From contig NZ_VLKH01000002.1 of the NCBI RefSeq assembly GCF_007830175.1, positions 310,001 to 374,000 on the forward strand: 64,000 nucleotides of DNA, written 5' to 3'. The stretch's first letter is position 1, and each line of letters starts with the position of its first letter. The notes beneath the pieces were generated by a model. That model had not been told where the DNA came from. It made no database searches and saw only the letters and a list, made by a program, of their open reading frames with translations. The DNA comes from Sedimentibacter saalensis. Lineage in GTDB: Bacteria; Bacillota; Clostridia; Tissierellales; Sedimentibacteraceae. Shown piece after piece: positions 29,585-37,640 of this stretch. Both the position numbers and the translations under genes were made by a program.

Positions 29585-29854
29585 ATGAAAGGCATACTGA
29601 CAATTATCGGAAAGGACCGTGTTGGAATAATAGCACATGTTTCAACACTTCTAGCAAGCTACAACGCAAATATCCTGGATATCAACCAGACAGTAATGAG
29701 AGATTACTTCACAATGATAATGCTTGTGGACCTTGATGGCATTACAACTGATTTTACAACACTTCAGCAGGAACTAGACAAAAAAGCCAAAGAAATCAAT
29801 ATGGAAATCAAAATTCAACGGGAAGATATTTTTGACAAAATGTACGAGGTATAG
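29585..29854 (+). CDS. ACT domain-containing protein (UPF0237 family)
   Basis: A single ACT domain of 89 residues starting [31 protein letters not shown] is the usual ligand-loop motif. ACT domains bind amino acids and regulate partner enzymes. It has a GGAGGATAAC ribosome site and ends 5 bp before the UPF0210 gene, a pairing widespread in bacteria. With a glycine riboswitch upstream, glycine or serine is a sensible ligand guess, but this is not shown. Confidence 0.9.
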   Translation: MKGILTIIGKDRVGIIAHVSTLLASYNANILDINQTVMRDYFTMIMLVDLDGITTDFTTLQQELDKKAKEINMEIKIQREDIFDKMYEV

Positions 29855-29859
29855 ACGAA

Positions 29860-31218
29860 ATGATTAAATCTAAAAACATACTGGAAACAGTCAAAATGGT
29901 TGATGAGCTCAAATTTGACATAAGAACAATTACTATGGGCATTTCACTTCTTGACTGTGCAGATTCAGACGGTGAAAAATCAAGAATAAAAATATACGAT
30001 AAAATTGCAAGGTTATCCGAGCATTTTGTTGAAACTGTTGAAGCAACAGAAAAAGAATTCGGAATACCCATAATAAATAAAAGAATTTCAGTCACTCCAA
30101 TATCCATAATTGCAGGTTCAAGCAATGATGTTGACTATATCAAGTATGCCGAAATTTTAGACAAGGCTGCTGATGTGGCAGGAGTAAACTTTTTAGGAGG
30201 CTTTTCAGCCCTTGTTCACAAAGGATTTACCAAAGGCGATGAAATACTCATCCGTTCCATTCCTCAGGCTCTTGCTGTAACAAACAAAGTATGCGCATCA
30301 GTTAACGTTGCAACCACAAAGGCAGGCATTAACATGGATGCAGTAAGAATCATGGGTGAAGTTATTAAAGAAGCAGCATATCTTACAAGAGACAAGGACA
30401 GCATCGGATGTGCAAAATTAGTTGTGTTTGCTAATGCTGTTGAAGACAATCCTTTCATGGCAGGAGCATTTCACGGCACAGGAGAATCAGAAACATGCCT
30501 TAGCGTTGGAGTGAGCGGTCCAGGAGTAGTGAAAAATGCTTTGGAACAAGTAAGAGGTCAGGATTTCACAACCGTATGCGAGACAATCAAAAAGACTGCA
30601 TTTAAGATTACAAGAGCAGGTGAAGTAGTGGCAAAGGAAGTTTCAAGAAGACTTGACATTCCTTTCGGCATAATGGACTTATCACTTGCACCCACTCCGG
30701 AAGTCGGTGACAGTGTAGCAAGAATATTGGAAGAAATAGGTATAGAAGCTTGCGGAGCCCATGGAACCACAGCTGCTCTGGCATTATTAAACGATGCTGT
30801 TAAAAAAGGCGGCATCATGGCTTCTTCAAATGTAGGTGGATTAAGCGGAGCATTTATACCTGTAAGCGAGGATGAAGGAATGATTGAAGCTGTTAACAGA
30901 GGTTCATTAAACATCGAAAAGCTTGAAGCCATGACTTGTGTTTGTTCTGTAGGTCTTGACATGATTGCCATACCCGGAGACACAAAAGCAAGCACAATTT
31001 CAGCAATTATTGCCGATGAATGCGCTATAGGCGTTATAAACCAAAAATCAACAGCAGTTAGACTCATTCCTGTTTATGGCAAAACATTAGGAGATACAGC
31101 TGAATTTGGAGGACTTTTAGGAAGGGCTCCCATAATGAAGGTAAGCAGTTTTTCCAGTGATGACTTTATAGCAAGAGGCGGCAGAATTCCGGCACCAATT
31201 CATAGCTTTAAAAACTGA
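29860..31218 (+). CDS. PFL family protein, UPF0210 (DUF711)
   Basis: 452 residues. It contains [18 protein letters not shown] near the start, [41 protein letters not shown], and the C-terminal [21 protein letters not shown]. These match UPF0210/DUF711, which has a pyruvate-formate-lyase-like fold but lacks the glycyl-radical signature. Function is unknown. It forms an operon with the ACT protein behind a glycine riboswitch, suggesting a role in glycine- or one-carbon-linked metabolism. It converges with grdD through a shared terminator. Confidence 0.92.
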   Translation: MIKSKNILETVKMVDELKFDIRTITMGISLLDCADSDGEKSRIKIYDKIARLSEHFVETVEATEKEFGIPIINKRISVTPISIIAGSSNDVDYIKYAEILDKAADVAGVNFLGGFSALVHKGFTKGDEILIRSIPQALAVTNKVCASVNVATTKAGINMDAVRIMGEVIKEAAYLTRDKDSIGCAKLVVFANAVEDNPFMAGAFHGTGESETCLSVGVSGPGVVKNALEQVRGQDFTTVCETIKKTAFKITRAGEVVAKEVSRRLDIPFGIMDLSLAPTPEVGDSVARILEEIGIEACGAHGTTAALALLNDAVKKGGIMASSNVGGLSGAFIPVSEDEGMIEAVNRGSLNIEKLEAMTCVCSVGLDMIAIPGDTKASTISAIIADECAIGVINQKSTAVRLIPVYGKTLGDTAEFGGLLGRAPIMKVSSFSSDDFIARGGRIPAPIHSFKN

Positions 31219-31253
31219 CAATAAAAAAAGCGGCTATTCCGCTTTTTTTATTG
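31219..31253. terminator. bidirectional terminator between the UPF0210 gene and grdD
   Basis: A 15-bp perfect stem CAATAAAAAAAGCGG / CCGCTTTTTTTATTG with a 5-nt loop. A-runs and T-runs on both sides allow use from either strand, ending the plus-strand operon and the grd operon. Confidence 0.9.
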
Positions 31254-31281
31254 TCATCCTGAGTGTAACGAAGGATCTCAT
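31253..31281. repeat. short REP-like element
   Basis: GTCATCCTGAG...CGAAGGATCTCA can fold into a hairpin. It shares GATCCTTCG and CTCAGGAT words with the duplicated element at 36183-36321. It is a common type of dispersed intergenic palindrome. Confidence 0.5.
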
Positions 31282-31293
31282 ATTTATATCCTG

Positions 31294-32463
31294 CTAGCAG
31301 CAGGTTTTTTCTTTTGCTATGAACTCATTGTCCTGAAGAACTTTAATTGCAGTTTCAGTGTTTGCTTCATTTACAAGAATTATTGGTCCTGTGCAGCCCA
31401 TTCCGCTTTCTGCATAAACATTGTTTTTCCAAAGAAGTTTTACAGCATCTTCAAGGTCCATTATTTCAATTCCTGAAATCTGGGAAGTCACAACTTCTTT
31501 CTTTGGAGCTTTCACTTCGTCCTCAGAAGATTTTTTTACCAATTTAGTTCCCTTCAGTATTTCAGTAAGATTTGCTTTGTGTGCCTTTTCAAATTCTTCT
31601 TTTGCAATGGCTTTTAAATTTCCTTTTACCAGTTCTCCGGCAAATTTCATGGCTCCTTCAACTAATGGGGCTCCTGAAGCTCTTGATATTATAAGTATGA
31701 GCTTGTCAAATCCTTCGCCGATTCCAGGACCGTATCCGTAGCCTAGTGACTCATAGTTTCCGCCAGCTGTGTAAGAAGAAAATATTTTAATCATAAGGTT
31801 TCCTGTTAAAGAATCCATTACCATAACATCAGCCGAACCCATGAGAAGGTCATTGCCTCTCATGACAGCACCGCCGTCTGCTCTTTGAGAAGCTGCAAAA
31901 TTTATGTCATATCCCTGTTCTTTTAATTTTGTCAGAGCTATTTCAGTTTGTCTTGCACCATCAACATTCAAAATACCAACAGTAGGATTTTTAATGCCGC
32001 ATGCTTTGGCAGTTATTATGCCATAAATGGCGTTCTTAACCATTCCTTCAACCTTGTCTGTAGAAGAAGTTCCTGTTGTTGTTGCAATGAACATTTCCTT
32101 TCCTTTTCCAGGTGTTACAATTCTTCCCACTGTTGATACTCCGATTGGGAATGGGTAATGCATTGTTACGCATGCATCTATTTCACCTTTGTCAAGAAGC
32201 TCTTCCATTTTTTTATGAGCCTGATCTTCATTTTCAACAAATGCAGTGGTTACGCCTTCAATTGTCTTGCTTCCTATGACTGTTGCATCGATACCGCCTT
32301 TAGCAGCCTTTGCTGCAGCTTGAAATATTGTTTGTTCGCCGTGCTCGCTTCCCATGGCAGTAACAGCAACGCGTGGTTTCTGTCCATATTCGCCACTTAT
32401 TAAAGTATCAGCCAGCTGGTTGAACACTTTGCCGATTATTTGATTTACTTGTTTTTCAGACAT
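31294..32463 (-). CDS. grdD: glycine/sarcosine/betaine reductase component C, alpha subunit
   Basis: 389 residues with a PlsX/phosphotransacetylase-like fold (TAMGSEHGEQTIFQAA, TTTGTSSTDKVEGMV, GYGYGPGIGEGFDKLILI). The C-terminal Cys in ESGMGCTGPIILV (about residue 357) corresponds to the Cys that carries the acetyl thioester in characterised GrdD. Component C turns the Se-carboxymethyl group on GrdA into acetyl phosphate. It ends the grd operon, 8 bp after grdC. The protein ends KTCC. Confidence 0.95.
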   Translation of the reverse strand: MSEKQVNQIIGKVFNQLADTLISGEYGQKPRVAVTAMGSEHGEQTIFQAAAKAAKGGIDATVIGSKTIEGVTTAFVENEDQAHKKMEELLDKGEIDACVTMHYPFPIGVSTVGRIVTPGKGKEMFIATTTGTSSTDKVEGMVKNAIYGIITAKACGIKNPTVGILNVDGARQTEIALTKLKEQGYDINFAASQRADGGAVMRGNDLLMGSADVMVMDSLTGNLMIKIFSSYTAGGNYESLGYGYGPGIGEGFDKLILIISRASGAPLVEGAMKFAGELVKGNLKAIAKEEFEKAHKANLTEILKGTKLVKKSSEDEVKAPKKEVVTSQISGIEIMDLEDAVKLLWKNNVYAESGMGCTGPIILVNEANTETAIKVLQDNEFIAKEKTCC

Positions 32464-32471
32464 ATGTCCTC

Positions 32472-34004
32472 CTATTCTGCCAGCAGATTTGAAGCAAAGC
32501 TTTTGAGTGCCTGAGCTATCAATTCTTTTACTTTGTCCTCAGAAACAGCGGATTTTTCTTCTTCCTTGCCTTTGTTAGCTTCAACGATAAATGATACTCC
32601 ATCAAACAGGTTTGTCATTCTTCCAAGGAACAAACTTCCCTTTCCAACTATCATGGCATTTTTGATTTTGCCGTCAAGAATGTCCTGTCTGCAGAATCCG
32701 ATGTATGGAACTCCTGATGGAATATGTCCTTGTGTTGGTGCCCAGCCTATCATACCATGCTTTTCAGTAAAGTCCTGGAGATCCTTCTTTTCTATGTCTC
32801 CCCTTTTAACTGCAAGAGCACCTATCATTTTGTAGTTTGCCAATGGAACATCTCCTGCTCCGGCAGGTTTAGTAACATCTGGATTTTGCATTTCAACAGA
32901 ATATTTATCAACATCTGTTATTTTCATTCCAGCCTTATCAAGAGAAGAAACAAGTGATGTTATAACAGCCTGTGGTGAAGAACCTGTTCCAACTGTATGT
33001 CTTCCTATAAGATCAAGATTTATTTCAGGATTTATTCCGTCATTTTCACTTACTAATACAGCAAATCCTCCAAGAACGTCTTCAAGAATAGGAAGACCCT
33101 TCTTTATATGGTCCTTGCCGTTCATTCCAAGTTTTGCAGTACTTCCGCCTGCAGACACAACAACATTTTTATAAACTCCTGCTTTTACTAATGCAGCAGC
33201 TTCAATTAATGCATGAGTAGGCCCTGCGCAGAACCCTCTTGTGTCTGAACCTGTGGCATTTACAAAGCCTGCCACTTCAGCACAAGCCTTTGCAAAATTA
33301 CCGCCGCCTCTTTGGTTCATATCTCCGCATGCTTCTTCGCAACAGTCAATAACGTAGTCAATTTCTTCCTTGTTAATATTGTTTTTTGCAACAAGGTTTA
33401 ATAATGCTAAAACGTTAGAAGCTTTTGAAACAAGATTTTCAAGCATTACATGAGCACTTAGGTTAATGTCAATATCATGGGCTCTTTTAACACAACCGAT
33501 TAATTCTCCGTTGTTGTATAAAGGTTCAGCATGTTCTTCATCAACATATTTTTTAACAACCTGAGCTTCTTCACCTTCGCTTATTCTGCTCATGAGACTT
33601 TCATCGAACAATGGATGTGAGGCAAGTTTTTCTTTAGTTGTTCCCAGGAAGTTTTTTTCAAGCTTAACTAGGTCAAACACATCGCACATCTGCATGAGTA
33701 CTATAAACTCATCCTGAGGCATTATTTCGCCGTATTTTCCGAATCTTCCAAAACCTTCAGCTTCCTTGTCATTCCAAGGTTGTTCATATTTTGCAAGCTC
33801 TTCGGGATGAATATTTCCTATATATGTCTGGTTAGGCAGGTATTTTACAACCTGTTCAAAAGTTCTCAAATGGTCTTTTATTTGTTTTAAATATTCTGAA
33901 TTGGGATTTACTGTTCTTTCTGTTGTCTGGGTAGTTCCGTTATGAATTACCATATCAGGCGCAAACGCAAGAATGTAACTTGCACCTCTTATTACACTGT
34001 TCAT
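32472..34004 (-). CDS. grdC: glycine/sarcosine/betaine reductase component C, beta subunit
   Basis: 510 residues resembling ketoacyl synthase III/thiolase-like proteins. The start MNSVIRGASYILAFAPDMVIHNGTTQ, the middle CCEEACGDMNQRGGGNFAKACAEVAGF and DTRGFCAGPTHALIEAAALVKAGV, and the end block QGHIPSGVPYIGFCRQDIL are typical of GrdC. It works with GrdD to release acetyl phosphate. A 189-bp gap with two hairpins separates it from grdA. Confidence 0.96.
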   Translation of the reverse strand: MNSVIRGASYILAFAPDMVIHNGTTQTTERTVNPNSEYLKQIKDHLRTFEQVVKYLPNQTYIGNIHPEELAKYEQPWNDKEAEGFGRFGKYGEIMPQDEFIVLMQMCDVFDLVKLEKNFLGTTKEKLASHPLFDESLMSRISEGEEAQVVKKYVDEEHAEPLYNNGELIGCVKRAHDIDINLSAHVMLENLVSKASNVLALLNLVAKNNINKEEIDYVIDCCEEACGDMNQRGGGNFAKACAEVAGFVNATGSDTRGFCAGPTHALIEAAALVKAGVYKNVVVSAGGSTAKLGMNGKDHIKKGLPILEDVLGGFAVLVSENDGINPEINLDLIGRHTVGTGSSPQAVITSLVSSLDKAGMKITDVDKYSVEMQNPDVTKPAGAGDVPLANYKMIGALAVKRGDIEKKDLQDFTEKHGMIGWAPTQGHIPSGVPYIGFCRQDILDGKIKNAMIVGKGSLFLGRMTNLFDGVSFIVEANKGKEEEKSAVSEDKVKELIAQALKSFASNLLAE

Positions 34005-34049
34005 ATATTACCTCCGCAATTTTTTTAAATTTAAAATACAAGGTATAAA

Positions 34050-34082
34050 GTTTAACTAGGAATTTAAACCCTAGACTTTATA
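34050..34082 (-). promoter_or_regulatory. hairpin in the grdA-grdC gap
   Basis: Imperfect inverted repeat with arms ATAAAGT and CTAGG/CCTAG between grdA and grdC. It could protect the upstream mRNA or form part of a grdC leader. Confidence 0.4.
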
Positions 34083-34106
34083 CTTCAAATTATGTGTAAA
34101 AAGTTT

Positions 34107-34140
34107 AAAATTTGCTTCGCATTTCTGCGAAGCAAATTTT
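34107..34140 (-). terminator. strong hairpin after grdA (partial terminator or mRNA stabiliser)
   Basis: A perfect 15-bp stem AAAATTTGCTTCGCA / TGCGAAGCAAATTTT with a 4-nt loop, followed on the minus strand by AAACTTTTTACAC. The T-run is short and displaced, so read-through into grdC is likely. Confidence 0.6.
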
Positions 34141-34193
34141 CATGATAAATTAATATTCTATATAATAGAAATTAACAAATCAACTATAATCGA

Positions 34194-34667
34194 CTACAGA
34201 TATTTGCAAAAATCTTCTCTGATAGGAGTCATTTCGCTGATGATGTCATCAACATCTAATACCATTTCCATCATGCTTATTTGTTCGTCATAAACTGATT
34301 CGTCAACTTCGTTTTTAATTTCTGGTTCACATACATGAAATACACTGAGTCCTAACTGAACTCCTGTCAATGGACCGGCAAATGTAGGGTCTCCGTTTGT
34401 TACAGTTTCTGCAGCAAGACCTGCTGCTTCACCTTCAGCTGCTCCAAGCACTACTACTAAATTTTCAGCACCGTACTTTTCAGCAAATTCTTTAACCCTT
34501 TTTTGATTTTCCAAATCCATTGCGCCTGCGGAAGTTCAGACGAAGCATTCAGTTGATGAAAATACAACTTCAGCTCCGGCAGTTTTAACACATTCTTCAA
34601 TTGCCGGTCCTGGTATTCCATCCCTGTCGCCTATTATAATAACTTTCTTACCATTCAATAAGCTCAT
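34194..34667 (-). CDS. grdA: glycine reductase component A, selenoprotein GrdA
   Basis: 157 residues if the in-frame TGA at 34536-34538 is read as selenocysteine. The N-terminal part [20 protein letters not shown] joins the C-terminal part through ...[29 protein letters not shown] is the GrdA signature, with Sec at residue 44. Simple ORF calling stops at the TGA and finds only the last 108 residues from an internal ATG. The start has AGGAGGAATTAAA upstream. GrdA carries the carboxymethyl-selenoether intermediate between components B and C and is re-reduced by thioredoxin, whose gene lies 35 bp upstream. Confidence 0.97.
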
Positions 34668-34702
34668 TTTAATTCCTCCTTTGTTATTTTTTATGTTTGA
34701 CC

Positions 34703-35020
34703 TTATATATATTTTTGAATCATTGCTTCTATATTTTCAGGAGTGGCATCTTCTTTAATAAGTTCTTCCACTTTTTCTCCGTCCTTATACATTGCAATGA
34801 CAGGCAAACCCAATACTTTTTGTCCAATGGCAACTCTTCTTGCCTTTGTAGTGTTTAATTTTGTAAATTTCAGCTTGTCGCCGTATTTTTCTGACAATTC
34901 CATTACATGCGGCATCAAAGCTTCGCATGGTGCACAACCGTCTCCGAAGAAATCAACCAGTATGTATCCTTGTCCTTGAAGAACTTCTTCATCAAAATTT
35001 GTTTTATCCAGTACTAACAT
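34703..35020 (-). CDS. trxA: thioredoxin with atypical active site
   Basis: 105 residues of thioredoxin fold. The active site is [12 protein letters not shown]: the two Cys are kept, but the usual WCGPC becomes GCAPC. A similar change (GCVPC) is known for the thioredoxin linked to glycine reductase in Eubacterium acidaminophilum. The cis-Pro region [18 protein letters not shown] is present. It transfers electrons from TrxB to GrdA. It is placed between trxB and grdA with a TATAGGAGGC ribosome site. Confidence 0.96.
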   Translation of the reverse strand: MLVLDKTNFDEEVLQGQGYILVDFFGDGCAPCEALMPHVMELSEKYGDKLKFTKLNTTKARRVAIGQKVLGLPVIAMYKDGEKVEELIKEDATPENIEAMIQKYI

Positions 35021-35029
35021 GAAAGCCTC

Positions 35030-35965
35030 CTATAAAGTTTCAATATATTTTTCTGCCTGAACAGCTGCAATGGCACCATCTGCTGCTGCAGTAACCACTT
35101 GTCTCAGACTTTTAACTCTGATATCTCCGGCTGCATAAACGCCTTCAATATTTGTCTTCATATTTTCATCAGTCACTATGTAACCCTTATCGATATTTAA
35201 AATACCTTCATACAGTTTAGTCTTAGGTTCATAACCTATGAATACGAAAATTCCAAATGTTCCGTCATCTTCGTCGGCTACTACTTCTGTAATCTCTCCT
35301 GTTTTAACATTTTCCAATACCATGGAGTTTACAATACCATCACCTTTAATTTCCTTAACAACAGAATCCCATATGAAATTCATTTTAGGATTAGCCATGG
35401 CTTTTTCTCTTATTGACTTAGCTGCTCTTAATTCATCTCTTCTGTGAATGATGGATACTTTTCTTGCAAACTTTGTCAAATACATTGCTTCTTCAACTGC
35501 AGTATCTCCGCCGCCAACTACAAACACTTCGAAGTCTTCAAAGAAAGCTCCGTCACATGTGGCACAGTATGAAACTCCCTTGCCTGTGAAAGTTTTTTCT
35601 CCAGGGCAGCCGATTGGTTTTGAGGAGGCTCCGCCGGCTATTATAACTGTCTTGCCTGTATACTCGCCTTTTTTGCCTACCAGCACCTTTTCCTTGCCTT
35701 CAAGTTTTACTTCAACTATTTCATCATATACTTTTTCAGCTCCAAAATGCTTTGCCTGTTCAGCCATACGATCTACCAATGTAGGACCTGATTCACCTTC
35801 CAAGCATCCAGGGTAATTTTCAACTTCAGATGTGAGAACTATTTGTCCACCGTCTTTTTCTTTTTCAATAATCAAAGTACTAAGTCTGGCTCTTCCGGCA
35901 TAAACACCTGCTGACAAACCAGCTGGTCCTGCGCCGATTATTATAACATCATATACTTTGCCCAT
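35030..35965 (-). CDS. trxB: thioredoxin reductase
   Basis: 311 residues: N-terminal FAD motif IIGAGPAGLSAGVYAGRA, the redox motif CATCDGAFF (about 135-143), a second nucleotide motif VVGGGDTAVEEAMYL, and the C-terminal FAD motif GVYAAGDIRVKSLRQVVTA. The ATG at 35965 has AGAGGTGTAAA upstream; the longer reading from 36043 adds 26 residues with no ribosome site. It reduces the adjacent thioredoxin for the glycine reductase system. Confidence 0.96.
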   Translation of the reverse strand: MGKVYDVIIIGAGPAGLSAGVYAGRARLSTLIIEKEKDGGQIVLTSEVENYPGCLEGESGPTLVDRMAEQAKHFGAEKVYDEIVEVKLEGKEKVLVGKKGEYTGKTVIIAGGASSKPIGCPGEKTFTGKGVSYCATCDGAFFEDFEVFVVGGGDTAVEEAMYLTKFARKVSIIHRRDELRAAKSIREKAMANPKMNFIWDSVVKEIKGDGIVNSMVLENVKTGEITEVVADEDDGTFGIFVFIGYEPKTKLYEGILNIDKGYIVTDENMKTNIEGVYAAGDIRVKSLRQVVTAAADGAIAAVQAEKYIETL

Positions 35966-35991
35966 TTTACACCTCTTTCCTATAGTCACTG

Positions 35992-36019
35992 ATATCATAT
36001 TTAATAAAAAATATGATAT
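35992..36019. promoter_or_regulatory. palindrome upstream of trxB
   Basis: Perfect 11-bp inverted repeat ATATCATATTT / AAATATGATAT with a 6-nt centre, 27 bp upstream of the trxB start. Possible operator or leader hairpin for the second half of the grd operon. Confidence 0.45.
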
Positions 36020-36061
36020 ATAATTATTGAAAATTGTTTCCAATATTCAATAATTATATTT

Positions 36062-36086
36062 GTTCGCGGCAATTGCTGCCGCGAAC
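36062..36086. repeat. GC-rich hairpin between grdB and trxB
   Basis: GTTCGCGGC / GCCGCGAAC with a 7-nt loop, in an otherwise AT-rich gap. It lacks a T-run on either side and resembles an intergenic palindromic repeat. Confidence 0.5.
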
Positions 36087-36182
36087 TAAAACTGAAATAT
36101 TTACTAATCTGTCGCCAGTACGGGACACAGATTATGATACCCAAAAAACACTGCCTAAAAACTATCATTTTTGAAACAATTC

Positions 36183-36321
36183 GAGATCCTTCGCTGCCGC
36201 TCAGGATAAGCGACTGACACCAAATCGAAGATTTGGGTCATCTGCTTTTCAAACATGAGATCCTTCGCTGCCGCTCAGGATAAGCGACTGACACCAAATC
36301 GAAGATTTGGGTCATCTGCTT
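36183..36321. repeat. two 65-bp direct repeats between grdB and trxB
   Basis: Two copies (36183-36247 and 36257-36321) start GAGATCCTTCGCTGCC, continue CTCAGGATAAGCGACTGACA and end TTTGGGTCATCTGCTT, with 9 bp between. I see no difference between the copies. Each contains hairpins (GATCCT/AGGAT and CAAATC/GATTTG). The second copy reaches into the grdB stop codon. This is a dispersed palindromic element inserted inside the grd operon and duplicated. Confidence 0.85.
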
Positions 36322-37624
36322 ACTTTTCGAATACTGTTTGTTCTGTAACTTCAGTTTCTAATGCTCTTAATGCTCTTCCTACTAAGTTTCTTCTGATGTC
36401 TCTTTCTTCTTCAAGAGTCAATGAAGGATTTCCAAGAGGGTGAGGAATTGCTATAGTAGGAACTATTCTGTTAGCTCCAACTGTCAAAGATATAGGAACT
36501 ATTGTGCACATATGTACAACAGGAATTCCTGCTCTTTCTATTTCTTTTACCATCGTTGCGCCGCAACGAGTGCAGGTGCCTCAGGTTGATGTCAGTATAA
36601 CTGCGTCAACTCCGTCAGCTTTAAGTTCCTGTGCGAATTTTGCAGCAAAAGCTTTTGCACTCTTAACAGCTGTACCGTTACCAACTGTAGTATAGAAATA
36701 TCTGTGCAAACTTCCGATTTTACCTTGTTTTTCAAATTCTCGAAGGATGTCAACAGGGAGTACTCTGTCAGGATCTAAATTTGCATATACAGGGTCATAT
36801 CCTCCGTGAGCAGTTTCATATGTTGCTTCTGTTAAATCCATTACACCATCAATGTCGTATTTTCCGTATTTTGAAGCACTTGATGATTCAATGTGATCAG
36901 GGTTTCCTTTAGGAACAATACCGCCGGAAGTAACCAAAGCAATTTTTGCTTTTGTAATGTCTTTTACAGCAGGATTAGGTGCTACTCTGTCAAAGTCAGG
37001 CATTGGGAATTCTGTTTCAAATTCTTTGTCTGCTAATTTGTTCAAAAGCATCTTAACTGCTCTTTTTGATCCTCTTTCAGTATCAAAGAAGTTCTTTCTG
37101 ATTCCGTTTGGCATGTAGCCTTCTTCAGAAGAAGCTCCTATTTTTTCACCTTTTGCAAGCTTTAATGCAAGAGGAGCCATTTTCTTAACTGCATCACGCA
37201 TACCTGCTGCTGAATTCTTTGTGGAAACAACATACAGACTTGTTTTGAACATGTCAGCTCCAGGATTTTCTTTGTACATACCTGTTAAAACAGGAATGTT
37301 CAATTGATCTTTAACTGCTTTTGCAATAGTACCGCATGCAACGCCATATCTTCCTGCATTAAATGCCGGACCTGCAATAAATAAATCTGGTTGTAATTCT
37401 TTAACCATGTTTATGATAGTTTTTTGTGCTTCTTCCATGTTTTCGTTGAAATAAGAGTCTCCACACACAATTGTAGCAACAATTTGTGCTTCATCTCCGA
37501 ATGCCTGCTGGAAAGCTAATCCAGGTCCTACATTGCCTTCTCTTAATTCAGCTGGAATGTGAGCCATTTCTTCTCCGCCTACATTGGCAAAGAATTGGTT
37601 TATATAATGAACAACTTTTAGCAT
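36320..37624 (-). CDS. grdB: glycine reductase component B, selenoprotein GrdB
   Basis: 434 residues when the in-frame TGA at 36581-36583 is read as selenocysteine (residue 348). The region reads ...VDAVILTSTU followed by GTCTRCGATMVKEIERAG, the UxxCxxC motif of GrdB. The frame stays open on both sides and the C-terminal part IPVVHMCTIVPISLTVGANRIVP is intact, so it is not a broken gene. The ATG at 37624 has GGAGGAGATAATT upstream. GrdB is the 47-kDa substrate-specific subunit; with the pyruvoyl GrdE fragments it binds glycine as a Schiff base and passes the carboxymethyl group to GrdA. Confidence 0.97.
36554..36568 (-). promoter_or_regulatory. candidate SECIS hairpin in grdB
   Basis: On the minus strand CGTTGC-GGC-GCAACG forms a 6-bp stem 12 nt downstream of the UGA. 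Bacterial SECIS elements lie within the coding region just after the UGA and present a short apical loop with G residues to SelB, so position and shape fit. Confidence 0.55.
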
Positions 37625-37640
37625 AATTATCTCCTCCTTC

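Noticed and set aside
29379-29603. 74-residue minus-strand ORF across the riboswitch
   Set aside because: It is antisense to a well-defined glycine aptamer and terminator, with no ribosome site.
34194-34520. grdA as a truncated 108-residue protein or broken gene
   Set aside because: The frame continues upstream through a TGA in the conserved selenocysteine context, and a good start with AGGAGG is present.
36183-36321. 65-bp repeats as the ends of an insertion sequence
   Set aside because: Only 9 bp lie between them, they are direct rather than inverted, and no transposase is present.
36581-36583. Stop codon in grdB as a nonsense mutation
   Set aside because: Both halves are full-length and conserved, and the codon lies in the known UxxCxxC motif.
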